The translations under genes were made by a program, and so were the position numbers. Below, one piece after another: positions 11,539-24,061 of a stretch of 64,000 nt of DNA. Positions within the stretch are counted from its first letter, which is position 1. Each line of letters begins with the position of its first letter. Below the pieces are notes generated by a model that was not told where the DNA came from, did no database searches, and saw nothing but the letters and a program-made list of their open reading frames with translations. The DNA lies in contig OU862919.1 of NCBI GenBank assembly GCA_917880885.1, positions 12,666,001-12,730,000 on the forward strand, written 5' to 3'. The stretch is from Limnephilus marmoratus. Its lineage: Eukaryota; Arthropoda; Insecta; Trichoptera; Limnephilidae.

Positions 11539-11698
11539 GGGAACGTACCCATACTACGTGACCTGTTCAGGAGGGGGGTCTTTAAAATACCACGCTTGGT
11601 ACAAATGAGCGGCGAGTTGCTTAGGTTTTTGGTCACCGGGGGGGCGGGAGGGGGGTTAAAAATTGCAAAAGTTGGTCACGTAGTATGGGTACGTTCCC
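11539..11698. mobile_element. 160-bp MITE, GGGAACGTACCC family, copy 1
   Basis: Perfect 25-bp inverted ends (GGGAACGTACCCATACTACG...) flanked by TAA on both sides (11536-11538 and 11699-11701). The interior carries G runs. TAA duplication plus GC-rich TIRs fits a PIF/Harbinger-type MITE. A composite relative lies at 43237-43639. Confidence 0.85.
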
Positions 11699-11913
11699 TA
11701 AGACGAAACGAAGGGGGAAGTGCTAAATAGAACATTGTTTCCATTCAAATTTATGTGGAAGGCACTTCTAGTGTTATTTTCTTTATTCTATGATTGCGCC
11801 TATCTTTAATATCTATCCAATCCTGCTCAATATCCTCATACCTCTTACTCAGGATTCGTGAATAACTCTATATCTTCTTCTGTGAGCCTGTCTCAGATGA
11901 ATGGAGTTGGAAA

Positions 11914-12524
11914 TAGGGTTGCCATCCGTCCGGGTTTCCCCGGATTTGTCCTAGTTTAGAGGGCGTCCGGGGTGGTGCGTCCGGGCGGGGTTTCATTTGT
12001 AGTCCGGGTTTAGAAATTCAAAGTCTTGGGCCCAAAAACAAGAGTTTAAAAAATGCACACATGATTTCTACAAGGAAATCCAAACGTACATTGAAGAATG
12101 GATGAAACTGTTAAAACTTTTTGAGAAATTTGACTGGATGTTTTTGCCGAAAATTAATAACAACACAGAACGGGCTCTATTGAAGACACTGTGCTTTATT
12201 TAAAAGACAATAACATAGATATTGACGACGCAAAATTAATTGACGAGTGGGTGAATTTAAATGCTTTTAGCCAAAACCTACCTGAACAAGGTAACCTTTT
12301 AAATTCAAATCAATTTGGGTACAATTTTTTAAAACAACAAATGCGAATTTATATTCGGAATTGATGAAAATTGCACAGTACTTTTTTTGCATTCCGGCTC
12401 ATAATGCCAACGTGGAGTGAATATTCTCATAAAAAACTGTTGACATGTCCGGGTTCTGGGCACTAAAATCCGGGGTTTTCATGCATCTTGTCCTGGTTGC
12501 CAAATTTTAGAGATGGCAACCCTA
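11914..12524 (+). mobile_element. Non-autonomous hAT element with coding relic
   Basis: Flanked by a perfect 8-bp duplication GTTGGAAA (11906-11913 and 12525-12532). Terminal inverted repeats begin TAGGGTTGCCATC. At about 12388-12430 a broken frame reads FFCIPAHNANVE, a stop, then IFS, matching the hAT C-terminal dimerisation region. Upstream fragments are coding-like but interrupted. Length 611 bp, so an internally deleted, inactive copy. Confidence 0.85.
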
Positions 12525-12812
12525 GTTGGAAACCACCATTATTCGTCTTTTAGTATGTTCCTAGCTCCTACGCCAATCCATTCACTTTATTCCCTTTATT
12601 TATTATGATCATTATCTTTGGATACCACTTTACCACAAGTCTGAGATGTAAAGGTACCTCACATTGCTCAATCATATCTGATGAATACAGCAATGATTGC
12701 GTATAGCATTTACCAGTTAGTTAAGTTATTATGCCCAATCATAATTCACCTTTCCAAGTCTTACATACATCTTAAGTTTATATGATTATTGTTTATGTAC
12801 ATATTTCTGTTC

Positions 12813-13175
12813 ACATTAGCTCCACACAGGAGGCCCTTGGGAAAATAATTTCCCTCGTGACCTACGTCATCGTAGAGGATGCTGTGTGGAGGTTTTTTTT
12901 TTAATGGAAAGTAAGGGGTAGGAGAGGAAGTTTTGTGAAGAAAAAAGGTATAAGGGGTGGATAGGAATTAGGGTGCCAGTGTGTCAAGGATACATTCCTA
13001 AAAATGGGGTGCAAGGTGTGATGGGTATAGGGAGTCGGCTCGATCCGGCCAGCTACGTAGTAGGTGGTTAGACGCATCCGCCGCCAAGACCCGAATAAAC
13101 CTCATCTTATGAACCCGGGTACCCCTGCTAAGTCACCAAGCGTACCACTTAGGTTGGCCTATGGCATAGGTGTTT
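12813..13175 (-). repeat. LINE-tail repeat, copy 1
   Basis: The left end (ACATTAGCTCCACACAGGAG, ending in paired CCTGTGTGG-type arms) is shared with 27146, 45095 and 60411, all in the same orientation. At 45095 the same end follows reverse-transcriptase coding sequence, so it is a LINE 3' end in minus orientation. The rest (...GGGTGGATAGGAATTAGGGT...) is shared with the copies at 27146 and 60411 but not with 45095, as in SINE-like partners of a LINE. Confidence 0.55.
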
Positions 13176-13278
13176 GTTATCTAATATATGGTTCCCCGGG
13201 CAACAGTACCCATAACCGTTTCCCAAATTGAGAATAAAAAGAATTTGATCACCCTGAAAGACCGCTATTCAAAGTGCT

Positions 13279-13660
13279 GCCGGCGTGGTCTAGAGGTAAG
13301 GCTCTCGACTCGCAATCCGAAGTTCGCCGAATCGAATCCCGGCGTGGGCAAATAAATTTTATTTGAGTAATTTGTGTTATTTCACAATTAATTCATTTAA
13401 AATAATATATAGTATATTTGCGGCATGTTCCAGAGTGGAAGATACTATTAGTATCGCCCTGGTGTAAGACCACCATTCAGAATTGAAACGTTGCTTGAAA
13501 TGGCTTTAACCGTGTTTAGTGACCAGATCTGATTAGCCAGGTACTTCCCCACCTTCCTCTTCCCCATCTCCTTCTCCCCGCTACCTTCAGCCTCTCAACA
13601 TACCCTAATTGGGTATGCCATAGTCTCACTGGCTCCAGGCGGGAGCAGCTGAGACTCTTA
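13279..13660 (+). repeat. tRNA-derived SINE, copy 2
   Basis: Head GGCGTGGTCTAGAGGTAAGG (box A-like) and GAATCGAATCCC (box B-like, degenerate), with the same body and tail as copy 1, ending TGAGACTCTTA. A more decayed relative of the 3' half may continue to about 13840 (GACCAGATCTG..., CTGGATGGCTCC). Confidence 0.78.
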
Positions 13661-13840
13661 CTATGAAGAAAAAAGCCTTTTATAAAAGATTGTTGTGATC
13701 TTCAGACTGGGAGCAGCGACCAGATCTGCAAAATCAGGTTCTCCCAACTCTCCTCTTTTCCGTCCCTTCTTCCTTTCTTTTACCTGGTAACATTCTCCAT
13801 AATCAGAATTCCGTCTGAAAGTCTGACTGGATGGCTCCGA

Positions 13841-13920
13841 CAATTCGAAATTTTGCTTGCTCTTTACATCATAAAATATCGTTAATTCGTTACTCATTGC
13901 AGAATGATCGTCTTATTAAA

Positions 13921-13956
<36 letters not shown>

Positions 13957-14440
13957 TTAATATTATTACCTTCTTTACTAAGAAAATCGACATTAAATTT
14001 AACATTTAATATCTGTACGTTGGTATCCAGTACAAAATTTAACGATTCCCTTCAGACACTAAAACTCTAAAGAGTAAAAGCAAAGCTTTCTGTAATGGTT
14101 TTATAATGTGGTGCTATAAATTTCCGCAATTCCCGCCGCCTTTGAGCCCATTTCGTATAATATTACTTCATCAATAACTTTCTCCCGTTTGCTTTAGAAG
14201 ATGAACCCCAAACACCGGTTAGATCATCATCAAGCATTAAGCATCATCATTGATCATATTTTAGGTTTTACTGGATATCGACAATGAAGGATTACATCAG
14301 GACTTAATAAGGAACTCCAGTGAAAAATATTCTGGCTTTAAAAAAATATGTTCATATAGATCAATAAACGCTGATTCTGAATATATAAGTTTTATTTAAT
14401 AATATTAAACGCAGGGTTTTTAAAAAATTATTAAAAATGT
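13841..14440. other. AT-rich spacer with TA microsatellite
   Basis: A (TA)n run lies at about 13921-13950. No supported gene. Confidence 0.5.
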
Positions 14441-14880
14441 CATTTTTAATCGGGTCGTAAAAACACGCCGTCAAGGTGACGTCACCGTTCGACGTGTCGT
14501 GACGTCACCGTAAAGTCATTTTATGGGAATGTTTGATATGACACAAGCCATCGTATTAATTTATTCGTTTATTTACGTACTGTTTATAGAGATTTAGTTG
14601 TGGTGTTTATTGAAACATTATTTAGACCTTGATAATGTTTCAAAAATAAAGTTATCTCTTATTATTATTTCTATTATTGAAAATATTCAAAAACTACTTC
14701 ACAAAAAAATAGTAATGCTATTTCTAGGAAGAATACTTCGAACAACGGAATTCAAAATGACGGCAGTAGATCAGCTGATTGCTCGATCCTATACTAATTT
14801 TTTAGGAGTGATGACGTCACACGAATTACCATACATACGGTGGTTTTCGGGGGTCTTGAGAAATTAAAACTTTGACAATT
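14440..14880. other. Region with three TGACGTCA palindromes
   Basis: TGACGTCA occurs near 14479, 14500 and 14812. It is the consensus cAMP-response/ATF palindrome, but here it may simply be part of an unrecognised repeat. A short + frame (about 14598-14867) shows no known motif. Confidence 0.25.
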
Positions 14881-17440
14881 ATTTTAACTATTAAAACTAA
14901 CTCTAACTCTAAAAATAAAAATGCAGTTATTTAAGTTAGAAGGTCATTATTCATTAAAAAAATTAAAAAATTGGACTGGTTTTCTCTATTCTCAATATCG
15001 ACTGCTTAATATGATAGAATTTATAGAGCTTTTTACTTAATACTCAAAACGAGCTACTTACAATGCTCGATTTATGTGATGAATTAGTTCCTGCTGCCTT
15101 CATGAACGCACGTTATTAGTGGGTATTATTCGGTATTATTTATGGACGAGGGTGCATTGAAACAGCGTGCTGTGAAGCGGCTATCTCGCTATCACGAAGG
15201 TGCCCCTCCACTTTGCTCGTGAGAATGCTGTAGAAATAATAAGATAATGCGGAAAGTGATTGACTTGTTTGACCGAGAGTGGTCGTAAAACAGAGTGGCG
15301 GCGGCGGCGGCCGTACGAGGTTGCTTGATTACACCTACATATTAATTCGAGACACCCAAGTGCTGATTATTCCATTTGCTTCATACCCATAAATTAGAGT
15401 TGCTTGAATAGTTCATTATCGTTATGCTCCTTTCAAACGTCAATGTGCATACCAGATTATTAGGTCCTAATAATAGCCTTTGTGGCACTGAACTCGTTGA
15501 ATTGGTGTAATGTGCTGATCTACATAAGCAACGCATTCTTCTGGTACCCTTACCTACCTGCACAATGCAGCCTGGAATAACTCCTAGTCACCACGAATAG
15601 TCTCGCACGATTTGAAGCTACGCGGTGTAGGGTCTGCCTTCTAATTCTACTACCACTTTCATAAATATCACCTGGATTATTTCGTTGGTTCAATCATTGT
15701 TTCTAAAATCCTTAGAGAGTCCTGGAAACGCTTCCACTCCTGACGGGTCTTCTGTCGCTTCCAAAGATGTTCATATCTGCATCGCTCAGCCATCTAAATT
15801 TAGGCTTGCACACTCTCCTTCGCCTTGCAGGCTCTATATAAAGTAGCACCTTTCGGCGATCTTCCACCCTTTCTACCTATGTCATGCCCGGCGGAGTTAT
15901 CCCAATTTTATGAATCTTGTTATGATTCAAAGATTTTTTTTATTTTTCTTTTAAAAAAATGTCTAATATCATTTAGCTATTACAAACATCTGCGACGTCA
16001 AAACGGATTATACGGTTTTCCTTTAATTTTTGAGTGTAAAAAAGATGTTTGTTGACAAAATGGTCTTCCTGCTGAGTCTTACCTAAAATAGAATCCTACT
16101 TCACCAATTCCTAAATTTGTCTACTCAGAACAGTTACTTTTAGATCTCTCGGTTAACAAAAATAAACGTGTTCCCGGATTTAGAAGTGACTCAATAATTA
16201 AACAGTTACTAAACATTCGTGGTAAAACTCTTTCCTGCAAATCAAAACATCAACATCCTCTTTTGCAATGATTGGATTGGCAACGTTTGATATTTATTCT
16301 GTAAACATTATTTCTTTTTTCACATTGGTGCGCTTAGTGTTTGTAGCACATGGATGTTTTATATTATCATTAGCAGTTTATATCTTGTGAACATTTCAAT
16401 CAATTCAGCACAGTTAAGATAATTATTTCACTAACTGTTGAGTAATTCACAGAAAAAGTTCGAAAGCTACGCAGTCTTTCTTGTTTGGATTAATTTCTGT
16501 AATTCCGTACTAATTGCATACGAGGCAATCCTCCTACAAATCTCCAGCTTTTAATCTTACATGATCTCCCCTCCTATCTGCTTCTTAATAATGTAATCTA
16601 GTTCTTACCCCTGTGTCTTTGGTCCTTCTACGTTCTTCTAGCAAATTGCGAAAGATTTCATTGGCCCCCTTTCGAAACACATAAGTATTTATAACCTGTA
16701 TACACTGTACAATAATAATATGTACTTAATACTACCACGCAGCTTCCCCCTGTATTTTTGTTTTGTACAAGTAAGACTTACACTAATTAATTTTTGTTAT
16801 TGCCGTTATAGTAAGCATATTTAATCTCATATCAAATAAGATTACGCAAAGGTTTTCACGTTTCATGTTACAAACACGCTGCCAGGTTTCTTTATCTCGA
16901 AAATATTTCAAACTTGTTTCAACTACGAAAAGCTTCCCTCTACGTAAGTTCCGTCTACGTAAATTGCGGAAGTTCCTGAAAGATAGGAAGAATGAATGTG
17001 GGGGCTTATCAAAGATCAAAGCTACGAAGTAATATATCGTCCTCTGACCTTTCGAATAAAATGGGATGAGTTGTTTTTGTCGTTTTATATTTTGTGTTTT
17101 TAAGCCAGCCGTCACGTGTGTTATTTGTCAATTTGTCTTGTTACAACAACAAAATGTGAAAGCGCGAACCTTTAATGAAATGAATCTCTGGTGTCCTCAA
17201 TTTCTGTAGCTCCAGTGAAATAATAAAATACCTAAGCACTATGTAATAACTCTTCGACGATAGTAAAATTTTTACAGATTTTTTGTCGGGAATTTCTAGA
17301 TCAACCACAATATTTGCATCTTTTATGTGCCCAGTCGGTACCACCGCTGATAGTCCGTTGTAACCTCTCCCTCTTTCTCATGAATGACACACAGATAGTT
17401 ACAACGGAGTTCTCAGTGGCAGGACCGTGGTAAGCTAGTA
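14881..17440. other. Unassigned DNA
   Basis: No gene is supported. There is a (GGC)n patch at about 15298-15312. Open frames at 15825-16055 (+) and 16783-17115 (-) have no recognisable domain or homologue and look like chance frames. Confidence 0.4.
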
Positions 17441-17720
17441 CATTAGATAATGTAATCTTCTCCGTGGTATATTGTTATAAGTTTAATAATTAAACTTTAA
17501 GACTTACTTGGATTTGGTACTTCACTGATATCGATTTTTAAGTGAATATAGTCCTCTTTCGTCGTTATACTGGTGTATAGTTTAATATCGTCAGCAACTA
17601 ACACAAAAATTACGAATCTTGGAGCTATATCATTTATAAATATGGAAAATAATAGAGGTCCTAAATTAGTCCCCTGAGGAACCCCAGAATTTGTGAGTTA
17701 AGGTTTTGAACAGCCACTGT
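17441..17720 (-). pseudogene. LINE reverse-transcriptase fragment
   Basis: On the minus strand the sequence reads SGVPQGTNLGPLLF-like, then VADDIKLYTSITTKEDYIH, i.e. the two central RT motifs (PQG and the catalytic xADD). The same fragment recurs at about 20190-20400 with high identity. Both are short antisense remnants of one non-LTR family. Confidence 0.75.
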
Positions 17721-18121
17721 GTATAACCGTTTTATATAGAACATGAAAAATAAATAAATAATGTCTTAGGTATATCGACCCTTTGGAACACAAAGATTCT
17801 AAGTCCACCGAAATGCAAAAATTGCTTTTTTATGGAAATAGATGCTTTTTCCTCCATTCTTTGGGGCACACTTATCACAAGATCACATTTTTATTCGAAT
17901 TCTACAGTAATCAAAGAAAACAACAGCACTATGTCCACACCCGTTATGGTTGTTCAGACTTTAAAATTGCTCTCCTGAACAATTCATCTCCTGTGATTTA
18001 ACACCTTCGTGCGCCAAAGAGTCGATATTATGCTAATGAAGTATTAACCAGAATTTTACTGATTCTAGTTAAGTGGTATTTTTGAATATTTTATTAATAT
18101 TAATTTGTTTGTTTTGTGCAG
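17721..18121. other. Probable intron 5' of the RING exon
   Basis: Non-coding DNA ending in a pyrimidine-rich tract and TTTTGTGCAG, a good splice acceptor directly before the exon at 18122. Confidence 0.5.
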
Positions 18122-18234
18122 GGCCCGTCTCGGGGGAGGCGGCATGGCTGGCATGAGCTCCACGCTGGTCGAGACCGTCTCCATCAACTATGAGGACTTC
18201 AACGAGAGCTTCCTCACCTGCGGAACTTGCCTCT
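18122..18234 (+). CDS. 5' coding exon of a RING-finger (TRIM-type) protein
   Basis: This 113-bp block is conspicuously GC-rich and codon-structured in an AT-rich region. It is bounded by TTTTGTGCAG and by CTCT|GTAAGT, strong splice acceptor and donor sites. The first ATG (18144) gives 30 codons in frame, including ETVSINYEDFNESFLTCGTC; a second ATG is at 18153. The donor splits a codon in phase 1. C-x2-C at the end is the expected first half of a RING finger (two zinc ligands), so the protein is probably a TRIM/RING-type E3 ubiquitin ligase, with the rest of the RING in the next exon. The block upstream of the ATG would be 5' UTR or further coding sequence. No next exon was recognised downstream here. 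Domain assignment rests on about 10 residues and general resemblance. Confidence 0.65.
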
Positions 18235-19340
18235 GTAAGTCTTTATTCACTGGTTTTAGTTTTAAAGCACATCGGGTCAAAGTTTTCCTTCTTTGATGCT
18301 TTGTTTCCTTTATTTCCATTTCTTTAATTATTTAACAAGTTTTTTTGGTTTCGAACTATTTTTTTTGTCATTTTGATAAGGATTATCTTACACGGTCATG
18401 CCTAATTTATTATTCACCGGTATCTGGAAGATCCTCTGAGTTGACGTTCATAAATCTTTTCAACCTTGTTTTGTGTCGGTTTCTTTATTTTTTAGCAGTG
18501 AAAATTTCTGTAATAGTCTTCAATTTATGTATTATTTTATTTCTTGTTTTTTGTTCCTGACTATTGTTTTCACGATTATTTTCTGATGAAATTTCTTGAT
18601 TTTTCTGTGATTTTTTATGCTTATTTTTCATAATGTTTTTGAAAGACTTTGATTCAAGTTCTCAAGAATTCCTTTACCGTGGTACTAAATTCTTCCGTTC
18701 CTTTTGTTTATCTTTTATCTGATGGGTGTTATTATTCCTGTCATGTTTTAATGCGGTCAGAGATCTTTTTGCTACGTAAATCACACATTACTTCTCTTCT
18801 AATTTGGGCGTTGTGTGTGAGGGAAGTGAGAATAGACGTTGATTTATCACTGTACCGGGATATTTTATTAGAATATTTGATCCAACGAGGTATTGTTGTG
18901 TCTTAAGGTATTTTTTTATCATTATTTATGAGTATAAATCAGATTTTCCAACACACATTTTGTTTAGCCACTAGAAATTAGTCTTTCAACAGTATTTCGT
19001 CAATTTAAGCATAGCCCACCCATTATTCCATCATTTTATTAATGTTTAATTTATTGATGTCGTCGTCCTTATCTGCAACATTATTTAGGTCATCGTACGT
19101 GGGTTATTATTATTATTGTGTACTTTTCATTGCTTAATAATTTAATTGAAAAACTTAATAGGACGAACTATGTAATGCATAGTAGATCTTTTAAGTATCA
19201 AAATATTAATTATCAAATTGTTCGCAATTGAGTTAATAGCAAACGACTCAGGCCTCTAAATACATGAAATAGTAATTAATTTGATTTATTTCTTCTATTT
19301 TCTTAAATTCCTACGTTCTATTTTTTATTGTGCATTACAG
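18235..19340. other. Probable intron of the RING gene
   Basis: Begins at the GTAAGT donor; T-rich and non-coding. No downstream acceptor or exon was identified. Confidence 0.45.
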
Positions 19341-20420
19341 ATTAATATAATCCTATTACAATACACATAGAATATTAGATTGGATTATGTACATGTAGGT
19401 ACATTGTACATACAACATAAATACATTATTGTGTATCACATCATCTGATTGCATTAATAAAATTACAATAATACATGTTTTAGAGCTCTTGCCTAAAATT
19501 ACTCTTGAAACGTTCAAGACTAATGTTGAAAATGTCAAGGGACCTAGAGATATTATTTAGCAGTACCATACAATGTTGAAAATGTCAAGGAACCTAGAGA
19601 TATTATTTATCAGTACCATACCTCTTGTCATGCTGTGCTGGGCCAGAACATCTGTTCTGCCATGTGCGATACAGAGCAAGTCGTGGTGGCGACCCTGGCA
19701 GTAGTTGTTCGGTACGAACAATTTATAGCATTCTAAGAGGTATGGGCTGTCAATGTAATAGTTCATAATTTTTTTTATTTTTCTTCTAATAAGAAAAATA
19801 ATTCATTTGGACGCAAAGGCCAGTATCCATGCTTCTACATGCTCGATGGTTTTATGCTCTTCGAACGTGTCTCAACGTGTGAACCGTCTCACTCGATTAT
19901 TTTTTGTTCAATATCGAGCCAACAGCTCTCCATATCACCGATCCGCTCTCGAGAATGCTGTGAACCAGAGTAAAGTATTCTCTCGACTACTGCATTAGAA
20001 AAAGATTTTGCGTTGCAGATTACAAAATCTAGCATTCCTATGGCAGAATTGCACACCGAATCGATATAAGGAAGAAATGTCAGGCGCGTGCCAAAAGTGA
20101 TTCCTAAATCCTTCGCTTGTGAAATATATTTTAACGAGGTGCCAGACATTTCATAGTAGTTAAAATTCAGTTTACACTTTTCGTTGTGAAAATAAAGTTT
20201 ATTAATTTAACTTTAAGACTTATTTGGATTGGGTACTCCATTGATATCGATTTGTAAATGAATGTAGTCATCTTTCGTCGTTATACTGGTGTATAGTTTA
20301 ATATCGTCAGCAACTAACTAGCTATGTCATTTATGAATATGGAAAATAATAGAGGTCCTAAATTAGTCCCCTGAGGAACCCCAGAATTAGTGAGTTAAGG
20401 TTGAAGCGAACAGCTACTGT
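19341..20420 (-). pseudogene. Truncated LINE fragment
   Basis: The minus strand encodes broken pieces of a non-LTR RT. From right to left on the + strand: PQGTNLGP and VADDIKLY motifs (about 20190-20400), a piece reading YISQAKDLGITFGTRLTF (19889-20149), and a C-terminal piece ending in LDIFNIV (19557-19766). A 54-bp unit is duplicated in tandem around 19521-19628 (AATGTTGAAAATGTCAAGG...). Same family as 17441-17720. Confidence 0.72.
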
Positions 20421-22280
20421 ACGTCTGCAATACAAATAATTATGGAAGAACAAAAGAAGTCTCTACGAGAAACCAAAGTTTTCAAGTTTGTTTAGTATTA
20501 TGAGTGTCTTTTAAAATTCGACGAAAAAAAGACCCGGCCCTAAAAGATTCTTAACCCTTTAGTTACCGAAAAGAAAGTTTAAACAAAATAATTATTCTAA
20601 CGATCAGATTTTCGATCAGATCGAAACTTTTGAATTCACTTTGTGATGTATATTTACCAGTTTCCCGCTTGTACTACAAGTTTCCTTCCGTACACCATGT
20701 ATATTGTCCACATATTACGTGTTTTAGAAAAGCCTTTCATTTTCTGGCAAACATTCTCCACTAAGCCGAGTAATCAATACGCCTCAAAGACATGGAACTT
20801 GGCACGCAACCTATGTACAAGTAGAAACGCATAATAAACACTTATGTAATGCAAGCACGTATATCCAGTATTTTACTTAATCTAATCCCTTGTCGACAAG
20901 TAGGTGAATACCTTAAAAACCAATAATCTGCTTAGAATATCAAATAAATAATAAAATTCTGTTTTTCATATGAAGCGACATTGTAATTTAAAATAAAACA
21001 AAAACTTTTTAAACACCACTTTTTAATCCCTAATACCGACCAGGTTTTGCTACAATCCATAGCTCCGTCAGGGCAGTATATTACTTTTTTATAGTTATTG
21101 TATTACTTATTAAAAAAAAATCTGATTCAGCATTAACAAGTATCTGTCTGAGTAGGTTTTCTTTTGGCAATATTGCCCAGAATGTGTACCTTTTTTCTTT
21201 TTCACTTTTACGCTTAGTAAGGGAGGAAGGGAGTCTTTTAGCTGAAATTTTTATTGGATTGAGTTTAGGGGTCTAAAAACTCGTCAAGCTTCTCCGCTCC
21301 AAATGACAGAAGAAAAAACGTCTCAAGAAGGAAGAAGAAGTGCAACACGGCAGTCCCCAAAAGTCAACCGACATAATTTCTTCTATTGGCCGTGAGAATC
21401 TTAAATCAATTGATTTTACCTACGATTTTACCACTGAGGTAAATAAATAAGAGTAGATACATTATGTGAAGTGTGGAAATGCAATCTCCTTCAATTAGAG
21501 CTTGCTGCCTTTGCTTTTACACACCTCGTATACAAACATTAATTTGCAATCATGTTCCTTCCGGTTGTCGGGAGGCATTTATCCATAAATAATAGAAACC
21601 AGGGAGATGGACCATGAACCATTATTAGTATGAAATCGCACGCACAACGCGTGTCGCCAACATCTTTTACCGAAATCTACTATTACCAATCGCATCTACG
21701 CACAGTGGTGCCTCGCCTTTATTTATACCTGCTCACCAAGCTCATAACTCACAACCTTCAGATGAATATATACGTGAAATCCTATTTAGATACTATTTTG
21801 ATTAATCTTTACGACGAATCGGCTTACAGTATGAACATCAAAAAATATGCTACGGATAAATTGAAGCTTTAACTACTTTATCTATGTATTGGAATTACAA
21901 TAAAATTATTATTTACGTAACAAAAAATATAAGCGTAAACCACTAAAAAAAATGTTTTCTCATGACTTAACTATGAAGTAATGTAAGTAACAATTTTTAA
22001 AAAATACCCCTTTACGGCTAAGACTATTTTTGACTTTATCTATGTTCTAACTTTTTTTCGTTCTTATAAAATTATGCACAAAATAAATAAAAACCACTTT
22101 TTCGCTTACTAGCCTCGTGCAAAAAGACGCTCGTTTTTAAAATTTTGCAGGCATGAGATTCGAAATATTTCTAGCGTTTATATTCCTCTTCATTGCCATT
22201 CCATGCAGTTTGGTCATTCTTCGGTTACAGTCAGGACGCTTCCATATCATATCTCCCTATGTTTCTATTATCTATGCAAT
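20421..22280. other. Unassigned DNA
   Basis: No gene supported. Short frames at 20643-20834 and 21630-21872 carry no recognisable motif. Confidence 0.45.
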
Positions 22281-22324
22281 TTGGTTGTTGATTGCAAGTA
22301 GAAATACTTGCAATCAACAACCAA
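22281..22324. repeat. Perfect 20-bp hairpin with GAAA loop
   Basis: TTGGTTGTTGATTGCAAGTA (22281-22300), GAAA, then its exact reverse complement (22305-22324). Pairing extends a few bases further after one mismatch. Function unknown; too short for a typical miRNA precursor. Confidence 0.85.
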
Positions 22325-23308
22325 CTTGTGTGCGTCTCGGCTCAATGCGATTTTGCGCCTGCAAATGACTCCACATCAAATTTATTCGAGTTGCTGAAAA
22401 TATTTTTAGGTGTGACCTTAAAACTTTTTATCTTGCTATATATAAACGACAATAACAATAAATTGTTACTCACTCCTAATAAACCAATCTGTAACAAGAA
22501 CACCATTTAAAAAACCACATTGTCTCTGGCACTTTGAAGAACTGGACCTAGAACAATGAGAAGGCCAATATCATTCATCTAATAGCCATACACCACCTGA
22601 CCCCGTCACACGCGGCTGAGCAAGAATATTGACCATCCATTATTGACCTCAAATTGCTCAGATGAAAGATGCTATACATTCATTGTATACACCTGCGATC
22701 TGAGTATACACATAATGATTCACAAACAATGTACATTCTAGATAATTATCTTGATTATATTCGAACGTACTTCTATATAGGCCCATCTTAGCACAGGTTC
22801 ACCTTTGTCACAGCGTAGAATAATTTGGCCCCATATAGCCATAAATATTATACATTCTTTGGTAATTTCGTCTTAGACGATTCTTACTTGATTTGATATC
22901 TTTTGAGTAAATCTTTCTGATATCTACCGATCGTACTTATTTCCCTGGCATGCCTTCTGGTATTTTTTTCCATATTCCGTATTATTACAATATTATAATT
23001 TTTCCTACGTCCTACCGCTCTTTTCTTTCACATGTGAATTTTACGATTTATTCATTTTTTTTATAAGAAAAACTCTTTTTATAACTTTTGGTTATGATAT
23101 TTTACGATTTATGTTAACAATTTTGTCCTGGTGTAATTTAACACTGAAGGCAAGAAGAAGGAATTCAAGGGTGAATATTTAGGCAGGACGGATTCAGAAA
23201 TATTGTTAAAAAAATGTGATAATTATTTATTACGAGTGTCTATAGTTGTCGCTTTTATTTCTTTTATCTAATTGTTTTTTTTTCAATTTTTTTATGTGAA
23301 TACCTCAC
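22325..23308. other. No feature recognised
   Basis: AT-rich, non-coding. Confidence 0.45.
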
Positions 23309-23678
23309 AAGAGTCTCAGCTGCTCCCGTATGGAGCCAGTGAGTCTATTGCATCCCCAATTGGGGTATGTTGTGAGGCTGAAGGTAGTGGAGAAGGGATG
23401 GAGATGGGGAAGAGGTAGAGGCAGGGAAGTTCCTGGCTATTCAGATCTGGTCACCAAACACGGCTAAAGCCATTTCAAGCAACGTTTTATTTCTGAATGC
23501 TGGTCTTACTAAGAGTATCTTCTACTCTGGAACGTGCCGCAAATATACTATATATTATTTAAAATTAATTAATCGCGAAAAAACACAAATTAATCAAATA
23601 AAATTTATTTGCCGGGATTCGATCCCGCGACCTTCGGATTGCGAGTCAAAAGCCTTACCGCTAAACCATGCCTGCCGT
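23309..23678 (-). repeat. tRNA-derived SINE, copy 3
   Basis: Minus-strand copy of the SINE at 6084 and 13279. Read on the minus strand: CGGCAGGCATGGTTTAGCGG head, box B-like GGATCGAATCCC, the shared body, and tail CAGCTGAGACTCTT at the left end. Confidence 0.78.
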
Positions 23679-24061
23679 CTTCTATACGCCATTAGTGTAT
23701 TACATATTCAAATAAATGAATATGCTATAATTTAAAAATCTTTACAATTTATATTATCTACTTACCAAACAACAAAAATTGAAGTCATATTTTGGTGGTC
23801 CCTGGGCTCCTCTCTGGATGCCTGAAGTCGTTTGTAAGACAAGCTTCTTGGCGACTTCTTTTGTTTCCAAACCAGGGGTTGATTGTACAATAAAATTTGG
23901 AAGTTGGATTCGAAATGACACACTTAAGTTCATTTACTGGTATATAACCGTTCAGATATTTTTTTCAATAAATAGTGAAAAGAATTGTAATGCTGCCTGC
24001 AGTGCAATGAGTTTTAGCAAGAGATTGATAACGATAACAAAGGTTTTAGAATGAGTTGACA
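23679..24061. other. No feature recognised
   Basis: A 91-codon + frame (23779-24054) has no recognisable domain. Otherwise AT-rich DNA. Confidence 0.4.

Noticed and set aside
16783..17115. 110-codon minus-strand gene
   Set aside because: Biased, featureless composition and no recognised homology.
22281..22324. microRNA precursor
   Set aside because: A stem of about 20 bp with a 4-base loop is too short for a normal pre-miRNA.
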